A DNA stretch of 6,561 bases from Candidatus Falkowiibacteriota bacterium (GTDB lineage Bacteria; Patescibacteriota; Patescibacteriia; Patescibacteriales; UBA12075). How positions within the stretch are numbered: position 1 is the stretch's first letter; each line of letters begins with the position of its first letter. The translations under genes and the position numbers were made by a program. Shown here in pieces: positions 1 through 5,698 of this stretch. Location of the stretch: positions 1 to 6,561 of the forward strand of contig QMNH01000057.1 in NCBI GenBank assembly GCA_003647675.1. The letters are read 5' to 3'. The notes below the pieces were generated by a model. That model was given only the letters and a program-made list of their open reading frames with translations. It was not told the origin of the DNA and did no database searches.

Positions 1-632
1 AACAGCATAATAATAAAAACGGTGCCAATTAAAAGATAAATTGATAAATTCCGGTTATAAGCGGTCAACTCATCTACTATTTCCGAGGACAACTTAACGG
101 TCAGCAGGGCTTTTTTGATTCCACTGGTATTTTTCATCGGCATGGCTACCAGCCAAAACCGGTCAGCTTCAAAATCTTCAATTTCTGTTTCATTGTTCGG
201 GCTTGATTTTACCAAATGCGAAGAATCAGTGGCCAAACCCCCGTCTTCAGCTTCTTCCCAAGCTACTTTATAATAATAAGAATCTTTTATTTCCCCGACT
301 TCGTCAATGTTGGAAGATGCCACAACCTTAAAATCTCCTTCAGCCGGCACCAGTACGGCCAATTCCTGTATTTCCGAATTATTTTCCATTAATAAATCCA
401 GTTTTGCCTGCACAAAATCCTCCCAGGGCAAATCTCCGGCTATAAGCGTTGAAATAGTCTTGCCGACCACAAGCGCCTGGCGCTGCAGGGTAACGTCAAT
501 ACTGTTATTGTATTTCTTTATAATAAATACGGTATTATAAACAATAAGCAATGGAATTAATATGATTAATGTAACTCCATAAATTAACTGGATTATTTCT
601 CGATTGTCTTCAATAAATTTTTTTAAATTCAT
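1..632 (-). CDS. Two-transmembrane sensor-like membrane protein, N-terminal part (C-terminus beyond window)
   Basis: This reading frame starts at the ATG at 632-630 and stays open for 210 codons to the window edge. The translation begins MNLKKFIEDNREIIQ. A first hydrophobic segment lies at about residues 16-38 (YGVTLIILIPLLIVYNTVF), then a soluble, acidic domain at about 39-196, then a second hydrophobic segment from about 197 (LSIYLLIGTVFIIML) that runs off the window. This topology, a short cytoplasmic N-terminus, an outside domain of about 155 residues and a second membrane helix, is that of a sensor histidine kinase, diguanylate cyclase or chemoreceptor with a Cache-like ligand domain. 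Which output domain follows cannot be seen. The start abuts the stop of the upstream surface-protein gene (TAAATG), and AAAGAG a few bases upstream could act as a weak ribosome binding site. It is therefore probably translated by coupling, from the promoter upstream of the surface-protein gene. The CDS itself is certain; the sensor role is inferred from topology only. Confidence 0.85.
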   Translation of the reverse strand, partial: MNLKKFIEDNREIIQLIYGVTLIILIPLLIVYNTVFIIKKYNNSIDVTLQRQALVVGKTISTLIAGDLPWEDFVQAKLDLLMENNSEIQELAVLVPAEGDFKVVASSNIDEVGEIKDSYYYKVAWEEAEDGGLATDSSHLVKSSPNNETEIEDFEADRFWLVAMPMKNTSGIKKALLTVKLSSEIVDELTAYNRNLSIYLLIGTVFIIML

Positions 633-3600
633 TTATGCTCTTTGGCGATTTTTGTAAATAATTAATAAAAAAACAAACATAAACACGCCGACAATTATTA
701 CTGCCGCCGCGATAATAATATAAAATGAAATCATTGAATCTGCCTGCGGCGTTTTTTCCACGGCGGCTGCGGCCAAAAAATCTTCCAACGTAACTGCTCT
801 GGCTTCTTTAATAAAAAAATTCAAGGGATTGCTTTTGGATATGACCCGCCCGGTATTGTCATTCAAAGCGATATATACTTCGTGCTCGCCTTCAATTAAA
901 GATTTTGTAAATTCATATTCCCAATTGCCGAATTCATTGGTTCTTACGGTTGTTACTACCGGCAAATCCGAATAAATATACAAAGTTAATACGCTGTTGG
1001 GCTCGGCTTGTCCGGAAAAAATGTACCCGGGCCGGCTTTCTTCCTGGCCTCTATTATCAATTATTTTATTAACTTGATAATTATCATTAATTTTACCCTC
1101 GGTTTTCGGATGTTCCAAATCCGCGTTATCCATAATTGCTTTTTCTACCGGAGCCATTAAATTTTTATTAAACTTGCCTGCTCCGAGCGGATTATACCCG
1201 TTCTTTATTTCCATATAATCGCTATAACCGTCGGAGTCGCTGTCTTCATTGTTCGGATCGGTTCCATATCTTTTTTCAATATCGTCCGGCAAGCCGTCCC
1301 CGTCGCTGTCAATCATTAAAACCAGGGGAGAAGTCTGGATAAAATCATCTTTATCTTTAAATACCATTTTTCCGTTAGCGGCGACAAACTTTAAATTAAC
1401 CTCGTCTTCCTTAACCGGAACCATGCTCTTAGCTCTTGTCAAAGAATCTTTTAATTTTTTCGCGTTAATCGCTTTTCCCGCGCTTAAATCCGCTTTTTCT
1501 TTTAACTCCGCGAATTGCGCCTGCTTGGCGACAATATTGCCCAAATACATTTCCTTAATATAATTATTGCATTGCCAACTTTCATTATCGCCACAATTTA
1601 TTTCTTGCGAATATTTATTAAGCATATAGCTTTCGCATTCCCGGACGCCGGATATTCCGGCTTCCCGGCATTCGTTCGGCCCATATTTAGCAAACATCAT
1701 TTTGTCGCACTCGCCAGTATTATAAATTTCATTTTCCCGGCACTCTGGGGGTAAATATTTTTCTTTCAAATACGCCTGGCATTGTTCTGGATTTAATATG
1801 CCAATCACTTGGCATTTTCCCGGTATTTCCGCTTTTTCCCCGGTTTGCGGATTTATAACTTTTTTAATCGCGGCTTCACCGGTTGGGCCGTCAAAATTTA
1901 TCAATGCCGCGCACTGATCCGCGGTGCCTATTCCGGCTTCAAGACATCTAGGGGGCAAGCTTTTTAAAACAATTATTCCGGCGCATTCTTCCTGGGTTTT
2001 AGCGCCGGCTACCCGGCACTGAAGGGGCATGGCTTTTTGAAACATGTAATTTTCGCATTCCGCAAGCACTGTAATATTTCCCGCTCGACACGCCCGCGGC
2101 ATACTTAAATAATTATTACAGGCTTCACGGCTTAAATTCCGCGCGCGGCATTCCAGAGGCAAAGACAAAAAAACATCACATTCCATTTTATTCTTTATTC
2201 CCTTTTCCCGGCATTCGGGCGATAACAGCATAAATAACTTGCACTCTTCGGTAGTTTCTATGCCGTTTCTAACGCATTCCGGAAGTATTTGCTCGTTTAC
2301 TACAGCTGTTTCCTTTTCTAAGATTAATTGGGTATTTGGGGCAAGCTGATTTTTTATTTCTAAATTTACGCTTTTTGTTGCAATCACAACGCCTTTCTTG
2401 GCAACTATATTCAGCTTATAAAAACCGTTGATAAATTCGGTTGTCGGCCAAATAAAAAAATAATGATTATCATTATTTTTTATGCCGTTAAATGTTTTTT
2501 CAACCGGACCAAGAATATGAAAACTGACCGAATCTACGGTTTGACTGGGAACAGCCGTAATTGTATAATTGCCAAAAATCGGGGGGGAAATCTGCCCTAG
2601 AATTGAAACAGTCAAGGCTTCGAATTCTCCGGCATCTTCTTTGGGCTCTGTCTCGGAATTAATATTATTTTTAACTTCAATATTAAAATAATTTTCCCCT
2701 TCAATCACGCCCGTGTTAATTGCGCCGGCCGTTACTTTATAATAGCCATCCGGAAAAAAGACGCTGTCCGTATCCCAATTAAAATAAAAATCACGCGCCG
2801 AGACTTTAATGCCTTCATATTTTTTATTAACCGGCCCCTCTACCATAAATTCCACTTTTTCAACGTCTTTGGTTAAATTAACAGAAATTTTTTGCTCTCC
2901 GCTTATCGGCGACTGCAAAGCCGGACTAAACGTGATTTCTAAGGGCTTTGGCACAATAACAGGTTCTGTGCTTTCATAATTTTCTTCCGAATATTTAACA
3001 TTTAATGTGTCGCTATATTCCATCCCGCTTAATAAGGCGGAAGCTTTTAATACGTAGGCGCCAAAAGGAAAAGCGCCGCCGATTACATCCCATTTAAAAA
3101 AGAAAGCATTCGCCCCTTTAGCGATGCCTGTATAGGTTTTGTTTATTGGGCCGGTTACGGAAAATGCCATAGCGCTAATATCAAAATTCGCTTGGGCGCT
3201 AAGCGTTAGGGGGCCGTTGATAAAAGCCGGCTTATCCAAAAATGTCACACTGGGATTGATCGGATTAACCGTGCCGGCAGAGTCATCATCTTCTACAACG
3301 GTTTCCGGCACTTCCGGCGCCTGTTCGTTGTATACCGTAAAATTTACTAAAGATGACGAATAATCTTCTTTGCTCGTATGGTTCCAGTCTATTCTTATGT
3401 ATAAATTATAATCGCCATTTTCCGCGTTAACCGTATCCCAGTTACAGACATAATAGCCGGTGGAAGAATCCAAATCCATCTGCCGAACGGTTATTTTTCT
3501 ATTATATTCATGTAAATAAACATTCTCTATTAGATAATTGCCGCTGTTAATGCTTACTTGTATTTCTGTTTCGCCGCCAAGCTGGGCTCCGGCTTGGGGG

Positions 3601-3773
3601 GAAATAAAACTAACTGTCTCATCAGTCGTGCCGTCATCATCCGTGAAAACGCTATTGTCAACTGTGGCAACAACTACTTGAATATTTAAAGGCAACAAAA
3701 AAACCGCCTGGCTAAATACCAAAAAAACGGTTAAAAATACGGCAAAATGCCTTGCTTTGCTCAATTTTAACAT
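633..3773 (-). CDS. Large exported surface protein: Ig-like domains, paired-Cys repeats, calcium loops, C-terminal membrane anchor
   Basis: The product is 1046 residues long. An N-terminal signal peptide covers about 1-36 (basic MLKLSKAR, then a hydrophobic stretch, possible cleavage after VVVA). Four Ig-like beta domains follow at about 54-148, 175-260, 279-367 and 387-473. The last three share a motif of the form GP(I/V)(N/E)K-aromatic-x-GI, then aromatic-rich FxFxW, beginning at residues 208, 313 and 422. Residues 497-745 hold ten cysteine pairs (see separate entry). A Lys/Ala-rich linker leads to thrombospondin-3-like calcium loops at 822-862 (DSDGDGLPDD, then DSDSDGYSDY). Another Ig-like domain lies at about 916-988 (GYIFSGQAEPNS, NEFGNWEYEF). 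One transmembrane helix at about 1014-1040 and the basic tail KNRQRA close the protein, so nearly all of it should face outside. It is probably an adhesin, receptor or cell-surface stalk; no enzymatic motif is visible. It has its own promoter, no clear Shine-Dalgarno site, and is coupled to the sensor gene downstream. I recognise the architecture type but not a named family. Confidence 0.93.
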   Translation of the reverse strand: MLKLSKARHFAVFLTVFLVFSQAVFLLPLNIQVVVATVDNSVFTDDDGTTDETVSFISPQAGAQLGGETEIQVSINSGNYLIENVYLHEYNRKITVRQMDLDSSTGYYVCNWDTVNAENGDYNLYIRIDWNHTSKEDYSSSLVNFTVYNEQAPEVPETVVEDDDSAGTVNPINPSVTFLDKPAFINGPLTLSAQANFDISAMAFSVTGPINKTYTGIAKGANAFFFKWDVIGGAFPFGAYVLKASALLSGMEYSDTLNVKYSEENYESTEPVIVPKPLEITFSPALQSPISGEQKISVNLTKDVEKVEFMVEGPVNKKYEGIKVSARDFYFNWDTDSVFFPDGYYKVTAGAINTGVIEGENYFNIEVKNNINSETEPKEDAGEFEALTVSILGQISPPIFGNYTITAVPSQTVDSVSFHILGPVEKTFNGIKNNDNHYFFIWPTTEFINGFYKLNIVAKKGVVIATKSVNLEIKNQLAPNTQLILEKETAVVNEQILPECVRNGIETTEECKLFMLLSPECREKGIKNKMECDVFLSLPLECRARNLSREACNNYLSMPRACRAGNITVLAECENYMFQKAMPLQCRVAGAKTQEECAGIIVLKSLPPRCLEAGIGTADQCAALINFDGPTGEAAIKKVINPQTGEKAEIPGKCQVIGILNPEQCQAYLKEKYLPPECRENEIYNTGECDKMMFAKYGPNECREAGISGVRECESYMLNKYSQEINCGDNESWQCNNYIKEMYLGNIVAKQAQFAELKEKADLSAGKAINAKKLKDSLTRAKSMVPVKEDEVNLKFVAANGKMVFKDKDDFIQTSPLVLMIDSDGDGLPDDIEKRYGTDPNNEDSDSDGYSDYMEIKNGYNPLGAGKFNKNLMAPVEKAIMDNADLEHPKTEGKINDNYQVNKIIDNRGQEESRPGYIFSGQAEPNSVLTLYIYSDLPVVTTVRTNEFGNWEYEFTKSLIEGEHEVYIALNDNTGRVISKSNPLNFFIKEARAVTLEDFLAAAAVEKTPQADSMISFYIIIAAAVIIVGVFMFVFLLIIYKNRQRA
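1569..2276 (-). repeat. Paired-cysteine protein repeat array, ten units, within the surface protein
   Basis: Twenty cysteines of the surface protein lie in residues 500-735 as ten pairs: 500/511, 521/532, 542/552, 562/573, 586/597, 610/621, 654/665, 678/689, 702/713 and 727/735. Eight pairs are CX10C, one is CX9C and the last, degenerate one is CX7C. The distance between pair starts is 20-21 residues for the first units and 24-25 for the later ones. The exception is 44 after the sixth pair, where a spacer of about 24 residues (629-652, GPTGEAAIKKV to EIPG) is inserted. The unit reads roughly P-x-C-R-x-x-G-I-x-x-x-x-E-C-x-x-(Y/F)-(M/L). Only one other cysteine (110) occurs in the whole protein. 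The pattern suggests small disulfide-locked helical hairpins outside the cell, which is an inference. Confidence 0.9.
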
Positions 3774-3804
3774 ATTTATTTTTGTTTTTGTTTTATATAT
3801 TATT

Positions 3805-3833
3805 ATTATATCATATCAACCTTAAAAAGTCAA
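3805..3833 (-). promoter_or_regulatory. Sigma-70-type extended -10 promoter for the surface protein / sensor operon
   Basis: On the minus strand, TTGACT (3833-3828) is followed after exactly 17 bp by TATAAT (3810-3805), with TGA directly before the -10 box (extended -10). Transcription would start near 3798, giving a leader of about 25 nt that is A-rich (AAAACAAAAACAAAAATAA) and lacks a Shine-Dalgarno site before the ATG at 3773. The -35 box lies inside the last codons of the methyltransferase gene (Leu-Thr, just before Phe-stop), so the promoter overlaps the end of the upstream gene. Confidence 0.8.
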
Positions 3834-4604
3834 TTTTCGCTGTTTTAGGGCTTCAAAGAGCAAAATAGCCACGCTTACTGAAGCATTTAAGGAATCAATT
3901 TTGCCTAACATTGGTATTTTTACCTTAAAATCAGCTTTTTTTAGCCAAAACTGGCTTAATCCTTCATGCTCAGCCCCTACTACTATAGCGCAAGAATTTT
4001 TATAGCCTTTATTTGTGTATAATTCTGTGGCAGACGGTGTTGCCGCATAACTATTTATTTTATTTAATTTAAGCCATTTTAATGTTTTTTCTGAATTTTC
4101 AACTACTATTTTATTAGTAAAAACCGAACCTAAGCTGGCCCGAATTACATTTGGGTTATAAACATCTACCCTTGGGTCATTAATAATTACCGCGTCAACC
4201 CCCGCGGCATCAGCAGTCCGCAATATCGCTCCTAAATTGCCCGGTTTTTCAATGGCTTCCAATATTAATACCAAAGGTTTTTGGCTTAATTTAATTGTTT
4301 TTAAATCTAGTCTTTTCGGCCTGGCTATGGCCAAATAGCCTTCCGGGTTTTGTCGGTATGAAATTTTTTTAAATACTTCCGGGCTAATATTTTCTATTAA
4401 TTCTTTTTTTATGTCTACATTGAAACGGCTATCGCTGGTAAATTGATCGCAATAAAATAAATTAATAATTTCTATTCTTGAACTTTTTGCCATGCTAATT
4501 TCATGCCGGCCTTCTATTAAAATCAAATTTTCTTTTTTTCTTTCTCTGGCCTTTTGCAGTTTAATGATTTTTTTTATTGTTGGGTTTTGTGTGCTGGTTA
4601 TCAT
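3822..4604 (-). CDS. TrmH/SpoU-family RNA 2'-O-methyltransferase
   Basis: The 260-residue product transfers a methyl group from S-adenosylmethionine to a ribose 2'-hydroxyl in rRNA or tRNA. The N-terminus (ITSTQNPTIKKIIKLQKARER to IEGRHEI at 31-36) matches the substrate-binding SpoU domain that precedes the catalytic domain. The three trefoil-knot SPOUT motifs are present: motif 1 at about 119-141 (EAIEKPGNLGAILRTADAAG, with Asn123 and catalytic-type Arg129), motif 2 at 208-217 (VVGAEHEGLS, Glu214) and motif 3 at 230-251 (IPMLGKIDSLNASVSVAILL, Asn240). The length of about 260 residues is usual for the family, and the start fits the conserved N-terminal motif. It resembles the YsgA/TsnR-like branch rather than classical RlmB, because there is no RlmB-type N-terminus. 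The exact target nucleotide cannot be told from sequence. It is transcribed away from the small plus-strand gene and ends where the next gene's promoter begins; no terminator is visible between them. Confidence 0.95.
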   Translation of the reverse strand: MITSTQNPTIKKIIKLQKARERKKENLILIEGRHEISMAKSSRIEIINLFYCDQFTSDSRFNVDIKKELIENISPEVFKKISYRQNPEGYLAIARPKRLDLKTIKLSQKPLVLILEAIEKPGNLGAILRTADAAGVDAVIINDPRVDVYNPNVIRASLGSVFTNKIVVENSEKTLKWLKLNKINSYAATPSATELYTNKGYKNSCAIVVGAEHEGLSQFWLKKADFKVKIPMLGKIDSLNASVSVAILLFEALKQRKLTF

Positions 4605-4627
4605 ATAATAATATTTAGTATAAATCT

Positions 4628-4656
4628 ATTTTATAATGTTTTATCTTTATATACAA
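4628..4656 (-). promoter_or_regulatory. Possible promoter of the methyltransferase gene
   Basis: On the minus strand, TTGTAT (4656-4651) and TAAAAT (4633-4628) are separated by 17 bp, which would give a leader of about 16-18 nt. A competing -10 box, TATACT at 4622-4617, would place the start almost on the ATG (near-leaderless) but has no -35 box. The region is very AT-rich, so chance matches are likely. No Shine-Dalgarno site is seen. Confidence 0.35.
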
Positions 4657-4681
4657 GTTTATTTGATTTGCTTCGCTTTAT

Positions 4682-4723
4682 CCGCTGAATTAACGCTGAT
4701 TGCTACGCTGATATGTCGCTGAT
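4682..4723 (+). repeat. Phased CGCTGAT repeat, left copy of a 42-bp inverted pair
   Basis: Four CGCTGA(T) words begin at 4683, 4694, 4706 and 4717, that is at spacings of 11, 12 and 11 bp. The whole 42-bp block matches the reverse complement of 5699-5740 at about 35 of 42 positions by eye. Similarity does not extend clearly beyond the block on either side. It is not an ORF; the function is unknown. Confidence 0.7.
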
Positions 4724-4800
4724 AAATGCTTGTTGCGGGCAATATCAAATATCACGCGCTTGATTGCGAAATAATTTTACGAGGCTTTTTATTGTCTTTT

Positions 4801-4866
4801 TCATAATTCATTATCCATTAACCTTAACCCTAATACTTAATGCTAGATACTTAATACTTTCTACTT
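4801..4866 (+). repeat. Degenerate 7-bp-periodic array, left
   Basis: A cytosine recurs at 4802, 4809, 4816, 4823, 4830, 4836, 4843, 4850, 4857 and 4864, every 7 bp with one 6-bp slip. From 4823 on it is always followed by T. Units include CTTAATG, CTAGATA and CTTAATA. The array ends just before the -35 box of the plus-strand promoter. A similar array lies at 5764-5826 in the same orientation. Confidence 0.6.
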
Positions 4867-4868
4867 CA

Positions 4869-4897
4869 TTGACTTAATTATTTTATATGGTTATAAT
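4869..4897 (+). promoter_or_regulatory. Sigma-70-type promoter of the small coiled-coil gene
   Basis: TTGACT (4869-4874) and TATAAT (4892-4897) are separated by exactly 17 bp. The hexamers and spacing are identical to those of the surface-protein promoter at 3805-3833. The predicted start near 4904 gives a leader of about 18 nt (AAAAATAAACTCTTAT) without a Shine-Dalgarno site before the ATG at 4922. Confidence 0.8.
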
Positions 4898-4921
4898 ACT
4901 ATTATAAAAATAAACTCTTAT

Positions 4922-5221
4922 ATGGCTAAAAAAATTACAATTGACGATTTGGCGGTAATTGTTAAAAAAAAATTTGATAAAACCAATAAAGAAATCGGGG
5001 GGATGAAAAAAGATATTGTTAAAATTAAGGCGACAATGGTGACCAAGGATTATCTTGATGAAAAAATGGCTGATTTGCGCGGCGATTTAGTAGTGCTTAT
5101 TCGCAAAGAAGACAACAAGGTGCGCAAGCTGTTGGATGTTCTCCAGAAGCGCAAAGTCATTTCCTTAAAGGAAACCAAAGAAATATTGGCCATGGAGCCG
5201 TTTCCGGAATTAAGTCTGTAA
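4922..5221 (+). CDS. Small charged coiled-coil protein, function unknown
   Basis: The 99-residue product is rich in Lys, Asp and Glu, has no cysteine, no signal peptide and no membrane segment, so it should be cytoplasmic. It begins MAKKITIDDLAVIVKKKFDK. The middle (about 15-80) has hydrophobic residues at heptad-like spacing and is probably a long helix or coiled coil (MKKDIVKIKATM, YLDEKMADLRGDLVVLIRKE). It ends with a short, probably separate element (KVISLKETKEILAMEPFPEL). Small proteins with a TIDDLA start, a LRGDL core and an LAMEPFP-like end are familiar to me from Patescibacteria, but I know no assigned function. The gene stands alone with its own strong promoter and a likely terminator. 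It faces away from the methyltransferase. Its codon use and AT bias look like those of its neighbours. The start is supported by promoter distance. Confidence 0.85.
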   Translation: MAKKITIDDLAVIVKKKFDKTNKEIGGMKKDIVKIKATMVTKDYLDEKMADLRGDLVVLIRKEDNKVRKLLDVLQKRKVISLKETKEILAMEPFPELSL

Positions 5222-5246
5222 ATAAAAATAATTTTTAAGATAAGAA

Positions 5247-5272
5247 CTGGGGTAAATTACCTTGGTTTTTTT
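5247..5272 (+). terminator. Likely intrinsic terminator after the small coiled-coil gene
   Basis: About 25 nt after the stop codon, CTGGGGTAA and TTACCTTGG can pair (with some G-U pairs), followed directly by seven T residues (5266-5272). The loop is very tight, so the inner A-T pairs probably stay open. It fits a weak rho-independent terminator for the plus-strand gene. Confidence 0.55.
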
Positions 5273-5320
5273 GTTGTTAATTATATTAATTTTACCGGCC
5301 ATGTCCGTGCGGTTGACCGT

Positions 5321-5350
5321 GTCTATAGGACAAGCCCTGTCCGTAGAGAC
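5321..5350. repeat. Degenerate palindrome with GGACA/TGTCC core
   Basis: GTCTATAGGACA and TGTCCGTAGAGAC face each other around AGCCC, with one indel and one mismatch. The right arm GTAGAGAC (5343-5350) is at the same time the left arm of the next, perfect palindrome, so the two overlap. Confidence 0.5.
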
Positions 5351-5370
5351 GCGATTAATCGCGTCTCTAC
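5343..5370. repeat. Perfect 28-bp palindrome, GTAGAGACG arms
   Basis: Two 14-bp halves, GTAGAGACGCGATT and AATCGCGTCTCTAC, are exact reverse complements with no spacer. Palindromes with these arms and a variable core are a dispersed repeat type I recall from cyanobacteria and some other bacteria. They probably move as REP-like elements served by a transposase elsewhere in the genome, but that link is an inference. Confidence 0.9.
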
Positions 5371-5490
5371 CACGAACGATGCCGTTGCCACGAACCCTTA
5401 TGTCGTTATAAATATTTTTATTACCGGGCATACTGCCATTATTTACAGATAGGCCGCCGTTTGTCAATACATTATTGTTTATCGCGTTTC

Positions 5491-5534
5491 CCGTGTTCGT
5501 AGAGACGAGGCATGCCTCGTATCTACGGACACGG
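5491..5534. repeat. Second GTAGAGACG-type palindrome, 44 bp, near-perfect
   Basis: The element is centred between 5512 and 5513 on the core GAGGCATGCCTC. The arms CGTAGAGACGAGGCA and TGCCTCGTATCTACG differ at one pair (5504/5521), and pairing extends outward through CCGTGT and ACACGG with one further mismatch (5497/5528). It shares the outer GTAGAGACG arm with the palindrome at 5343-5370 but has a different core. Confidence 0.85.
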
Positions 5535-5622
5535 CCATCGGATTGAACACGGCCACCCCGTGATCGCAAAACAACTTTACAGTGTATTTATTTGTTTTTG
5601 CCATATATTAATTATACTTTCC

Positions 5623-5656
5623 AGCACCCAGGCTGCTATATAGCAGCCTGGGTGCT
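5623..5656. repeat. Perfect 34-bp palindrome, possible plus-strand terminator or hairpin element
   Basis: AGCACCCAGGCTGCTAT and its exact reverse complement abut without spacer. The RNA hairpin would have a GC-rich stem of about 15 bp. On the plus strand it is followed by TATATATTTTCC and more T, which could serve as a second, leaky terminator for read-through. On the minus strand it is followed by GGAAAGTATAAT, which is not a T tract. It has no sequence relation to the GTAGAGACG palindromes. Confidence 0.85.
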
Positions 5657-5698
5657 TATATATTTTCCTTTTTACTTTGTGTAAAGATTTATATTATC

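Larger units (their letters stand above)
4605..4921. other. Divergent intergenic region between methyltransferase and small coiled-coil gene
   Basis: This 317-bp stretch holds the candidate methyltransferase promoter on the left, one copy of the phased CGCTGAT repeat (4682-4723), a short stretch with no recognised signal (about 4724-4800), a 7-bp-periodic array (4801-4866) and the strong promoter of the plus-strand gene (4869-4897). I see no additional gene or structured RNA in it. Confidence 0.7.
5297..5536. repeat. Composite palindromic element, about 240 bp, with inverted ends
   Basis: GGCCATGTCCGT (5297-5308) and ACGGACACGGCC (5525-5536) are inverted copies with one mismatch. Between them lie three palindromes sharing GTAGAGAC-type arms, plus a direct repeat CCACGAAC (5370-5377 and 5388-5395). 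The stretch is more GC-rich than the surrounding intergenic DNA. It looks like nested insertions of small palindromic repeats, or a MITE-like element. No transposase is present. Whether the ends mark a real mobile unit is uncertain. Confidence 0.45.

Noticed and set aside
307..540. Plus-strand open frame of 77 codons
   Set aside because: It lies antisense to the sensor gene, whose reading frame is continuous and has clear membrane topology; the plus-strand translation has low-complexity Ser/Thr composition typical of a shadow.
1249..1754. Two overlapping plus-strand open frames
   Set aside because: Both are antisense to the cysteine and calcium-loop region of the surface protein and show no start signals.
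3139..3363. Plus-strand open frame of 74 codons
   Set aside because: It is antisense to an Ig-like domain of the surface protein and is a shadow.
4801..4866. Telomere-like or origin iteron array
   Set aside because: The 7-bp units are too degenerate and no replication gene or DnaA-box cluster is nearby; only the period is regular.
5297..5536. CRISPR array
   Set aside because: The repeats are palindromes with different cores and irregular spacing, there are no equal spacers, and no cas gene is present.
5210..5569. Minus-strand open frame of 119 codons with a TTG start
   Set aside because: It runs through both GTAGAGACG palindromes, whose translation (GRDAINRVSTD, RRYEACLVSTN) is a repeat artefact. 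It overlaps the end of the plus-strand gene and its terminator, and has no ribosome binding site or promoter at its start.
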